In this document: piece after piece, positions 52,950-54,767 of the stretch
Position numbering within the stretch: position 1 is the stretch's first letter
How the letters are laid out: every line of letters begins with the position of its first letter
Origin: Prochloraceae cyanobacterium
Lineage (GTDB): Bacteria; Cyanobacteriota; Cyanobacteriia; Cyanobacteriales; JASJDA01
NCBI GenBank assembly: GCA_030065755.1
Contig: JASJDA010000007.1
Coordinates: 1 to 54,767 of the forward strand
Direction of reading: 5' to 3'
DNA length: 54,767 nucleotides
Program-made: the position numbers and the translations under genes
The notes under the pieces: generated by a model
The model's input: the letters and a program-made list of their open reading frames with translations, nothing else
What the model was told of the DNA's origin: nothing
The model's database searches: none

Positions 52950-54256
52950 TACTTTAACTCCTTAGCTTCAGCCAAAATCGGATTAATGTCGAACCACAAT
53001 TCGTCCTTGTAGTGGTACTCATAAACGAACATACTTCGGATTAGTGTTTTATATCCTTCATCTCCACCCACCTTTTTTTCCTTAACTACTTTGCTTAGTA
53101 AGCCCCACTCACGATCGTCAACTGCTAAGATTCGCTCATTTCGATAGGCTCGAATCACCTCTTCTAAAGTTTGACGAGAGATGGGCAACCCTCTTTGTTT
53201 TCTGATAGAGTCGTTGACGAACCGCAGTAAATTTCGCACGTGACCACCACTGTACTTACACAAGCAGTCTAAAGTCTCAGGACTGTCAAAAATTTCTGTA
53301 ATCTTCTCTAGACGCTTTTTTTTATCCATATCGGGGAAAGCTCTAGCTAAAACCATCTGCCGCAGTTGCTTTATCCCCTCAGCACACTCACTACCATTGG
53401 CAAACTTTACTGGTACCATGGGCAATACCTTGGGGTCTGCTCTAAACTTCTGAGTCAAGGTGTCGAAATCATTGGAAAACCTTAACGCCAGAGGCATCGT
53501 ATAAACTAAATGACAGTTGAGAGTGCGTAACTGTTCGGCTCGATCGACAAACAGATATTCATGCTGAGATCTTCCCCAGGGTTTGGCGATACTATCGACT
53601 TTCTCAAGATTATCGACGATCGTCACTAATCCTTTTTTATGTTGCTGCTTTAGCTTCCTGATGGCTGGTTCTAATAATTCCTTGTTAATTCCCCTTATAA
53701 GCTCTCTGGTTTGCGGCTCTATATATCCTCTTAACTTTTCCCGAAGCCTAGGACTAGCTTTAGTCTCAGCTGTAATTTCTGCAATTCCTAGAGATAATTT
53801 CGCCTCGATATTTGTTGAGATTTGGAAACGATCTTTGATTTCAGCAAATAGATTTTTAAAGTATCCCGATCGCAGACTAATGCCACTCTCCTCAAGACTT
53901 TCGCTAACTCGACGGGCGATCGCTAGCAAAATATCACTTACGTCTACATCCCCTAACTCTAGCTCCTCAAAAGAATCAAAGTAGACTACGTGAAATCCTT
54001 CCTGCTCTAAATCAGCCTTCAGCCGTAGCAATTCTGTAGATTTACCACAGCCGATATGTCCTGTAAATAGCTGACAAGTAGGTTCGTCTGGCGAGCCAAA
54101 AATAGGATGGGCGATTTTATCCTTTAAGTCTTCTATAATCTGACCACCCCGCACGGAGGAAAAATCTATATAATACTTCTTGTCTTCTTCAGGATTATTT
54201 ATAAATAAAGTATTGCCTGGATTGGTTGCTTGAAAAAATTTCTTGACATCCAGCAT
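52949..54256 (-). CDS. AAA/P-loop ATPase coupled to the WD40 ATPase
   Basis: A 435-residue P-loop ATPase. Walker A is G66-T74 (GHIGCGKST), followed by ELLRLKADLEQEGFHVVYFD; Walker B is in LVTIVDNLEKVDS near 210. The C-terminal half has the helical SGGHVRNLLRFVNDS pattern of ORC/Cdc6-like or STAND-like ATPases. No effector domain is visible. The ATG at 54256 is eight bases after GGGGGA; an in-frame GTG at 54271 overlaps that site and is less likely. The stop TAA and the next gene's ATG share one base, so translation is coupled. The pair should act together; the function is unknown. Confidence 0.88.
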   Translation of the reverse strand: MLDVKKFFQATNPGNTLFINNPEEDKKYYIDFSSVRGGQIIEDLKDKIAHPIFGSPDEPTCQLFTGHIGCGKSTELLRLKADLEQEGFHVVYFDSFEELELGDVDVSDILLAIARRVSESLEESGISLRSGYFKNLFAEIKDRFQISTNIEAKLSLGIAEITAETKASPRLREKLRGYIEPQTRELIRGINKELLEPAIRKLKQQHKKGLVTIVDNLEKVDSIAKPWGRSQHEYLFVDRAEQLRTLNCHLVYTMPLALRFSNDFDTLTQKFRADPKVLPMVPVKFANGSECAEGIKQLRQMVLARAFPDMDKKKRLEKITEIFDSPETLDCLCKYSGGHVRNLLRFVNDSIRKQRGLPISRQTLEEVIRAYRNERILAVDDREWGLLSKVVKEKKVGGDEGYKTLIRSMFVYEYHYKDELWFDINPILAEAKELK

Positions 54257-54572
54257 AATTAATTCCCCCACTTGCTCCCTCTACTGAGAACAGCTGCAAA
54301 AATATTTGATATTCTTTTTAAATGCTCTCAGATTATAAATACAACATCACTGTCTTTATTTCCGAATTAATAAACACTTTGTGATACTGATTACTTGGTA
54401 GTGGGAATCAACTCTTTGGAGCGTTAAGGAGAATTTGAGTTAAAGTATATCGACGATCGAGACTAACCTGCTCAATTAAAACCCTTTGCGATCGTAGTGA
54501 ATGTGCGGCTCAATTATCCTCAATTAGACCCACCTCAATAGACCTCTTGCAAAAGTATCAATTGCTGCGAGG

Positions 54573-54603
54573 TAGGGAATAGGGAATAGGGAATAGGGAA
54601 TAG
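54573..54603. repeat. Four tandem TAGGGAA heptamers
   Basis: Four exact TAGGGAA copies plus a partial TAG. This is a typical cyanobacterial short tandem repeat in a non-coding stretch. Confidence 0.85.
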
Positions 54604-54667
54604 TCAAAAGTTTCGACCATTCCTTAGTCCCTTTATAAACGCGTGACTCTTTGCCGAAAGATGAATC

Positions 54668-54751
54668 TATTTTTACAGGGAACCCCTCTATAGCGATAAG
54701 TTAATTACGAAGCGACCTCGGTTAAAACAAAAGGGGTTCCCTGTAAAAATA
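54668..54751. repeat. Perfect 20-bp inverted repeat with a 44-base spacer
   Basis: TATTTTTACAGGGAACCCCT at 54668-54687 is exactly complementary to 54732-54751. The 44-base spacer carries no ORF. It could be a small MITE-like or REP-like element, the ends of a decayed insertion sequence, or a strong bidirectional hairpin. Confidence 0.85.
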
Positions 54752-54767
54752 AAAACATTGGAAGCCT

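Larger units (their letters stand above)
54272..54767. other. Upstream region of the ATPase operon, with repeats
   Basis: No gene is visible. The part next to the ATPase gene should hold its promoter, but no clear boxes stand out. Further on are CTCTTGCAAAAGTATC (54544-54559, also at 18396), the TAGGGAA heptamer repeat and a perfect 20-bp inverted repeat at the right edge. The cluster of repeats suggests past mobile-element activity. Confidence 0.4.

Overview
The window is chromosomal DNA from a cyanobacterium. GCGATCGC/CGATCG (HIP1-type) octamers are scattered throughout, and several genes are cyanobacterial hallmarks: pipX-pipY-sepF-proC, an NtcB-type LysR regulator with a CnaT-like partner, MPBQ/MSBQ methyltransferase of plastoquinone/tocopherol synthesis, a Tax/Pil-type CheA locus with a PatA-like regulator, and a large ATPase-WD40 protein. 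No rRNA, tRNA, CRISPR array or intact insertion sequence was found. The sequence does not name a genus.

Layout. 1-7 kb: a partial AraC regulator, a HEAT-repeat protein, ntcB, a membrane hybrid histidine kinase and cnaT. ntcB and cnaT are the nitrate-assimilation activator pair; here a kinase gene and an IS200/IS605-like end separate them. 7.4-17.1 kb: an accessory, oxidase-rich stretch. It holds a small secreted protein, a Tat-exported multicopper oxidase, a TPR protein, a beta/gamma-crystallin plus animal-type heme peroxidase fusion, and a two-gene unit of an unrecognised 771-residue protein with a LodB-like flavoprotein. LodB-like enzymes help build tryptophan-derived quinone cofactors in partner oxidases, so this pair is a main candidate for something undescribed. 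17-24 kb: small membrane proteins, a Gly/Ala-rich membrane protein pair, a Na+/H+ antiporter, a membrane pentapeptide-repeat protein and gene remnants.

24.4-27.6 kb: a DEDDh exonuclease, the MPBQ/MSBQ methyltransferase and malQ. 27.9-38.7 kb: one minus-strand chemotaxis/phototaxis operon, in transcription order PatA-like regulator, CheY-like, CheW, two chemoreceptors, CheA hybrid. A minus-strand terminator separates it from malQ, and an orphan plus-strand terminator there hints at a small RNA. 38.9-47 kb: housekeeping and nitrogen genes, namely tsaC-like, larC, a 33-residue ORF, pipX, pipY, sepF, proC, amt and a MidA-type methyltransferase. PipX (NtcA coactivator), NtcB, CnaT and Amt give the window a nitrogen-control theme.

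47-54.3 kb: a translationally coupled pair of an AAA ATPase and a 1644-residue STAND-type ATPase with a TPR-like region, a membrane segment and 14 WD40 repeats. A truncated copy of the large protein's N-terminal domain lies about 5.5 kb away. The architecture suits signalling, conflict or defence, but the function is not known. The right edge carries heptamer repeats and a perfect 20-bp inverted repeat.
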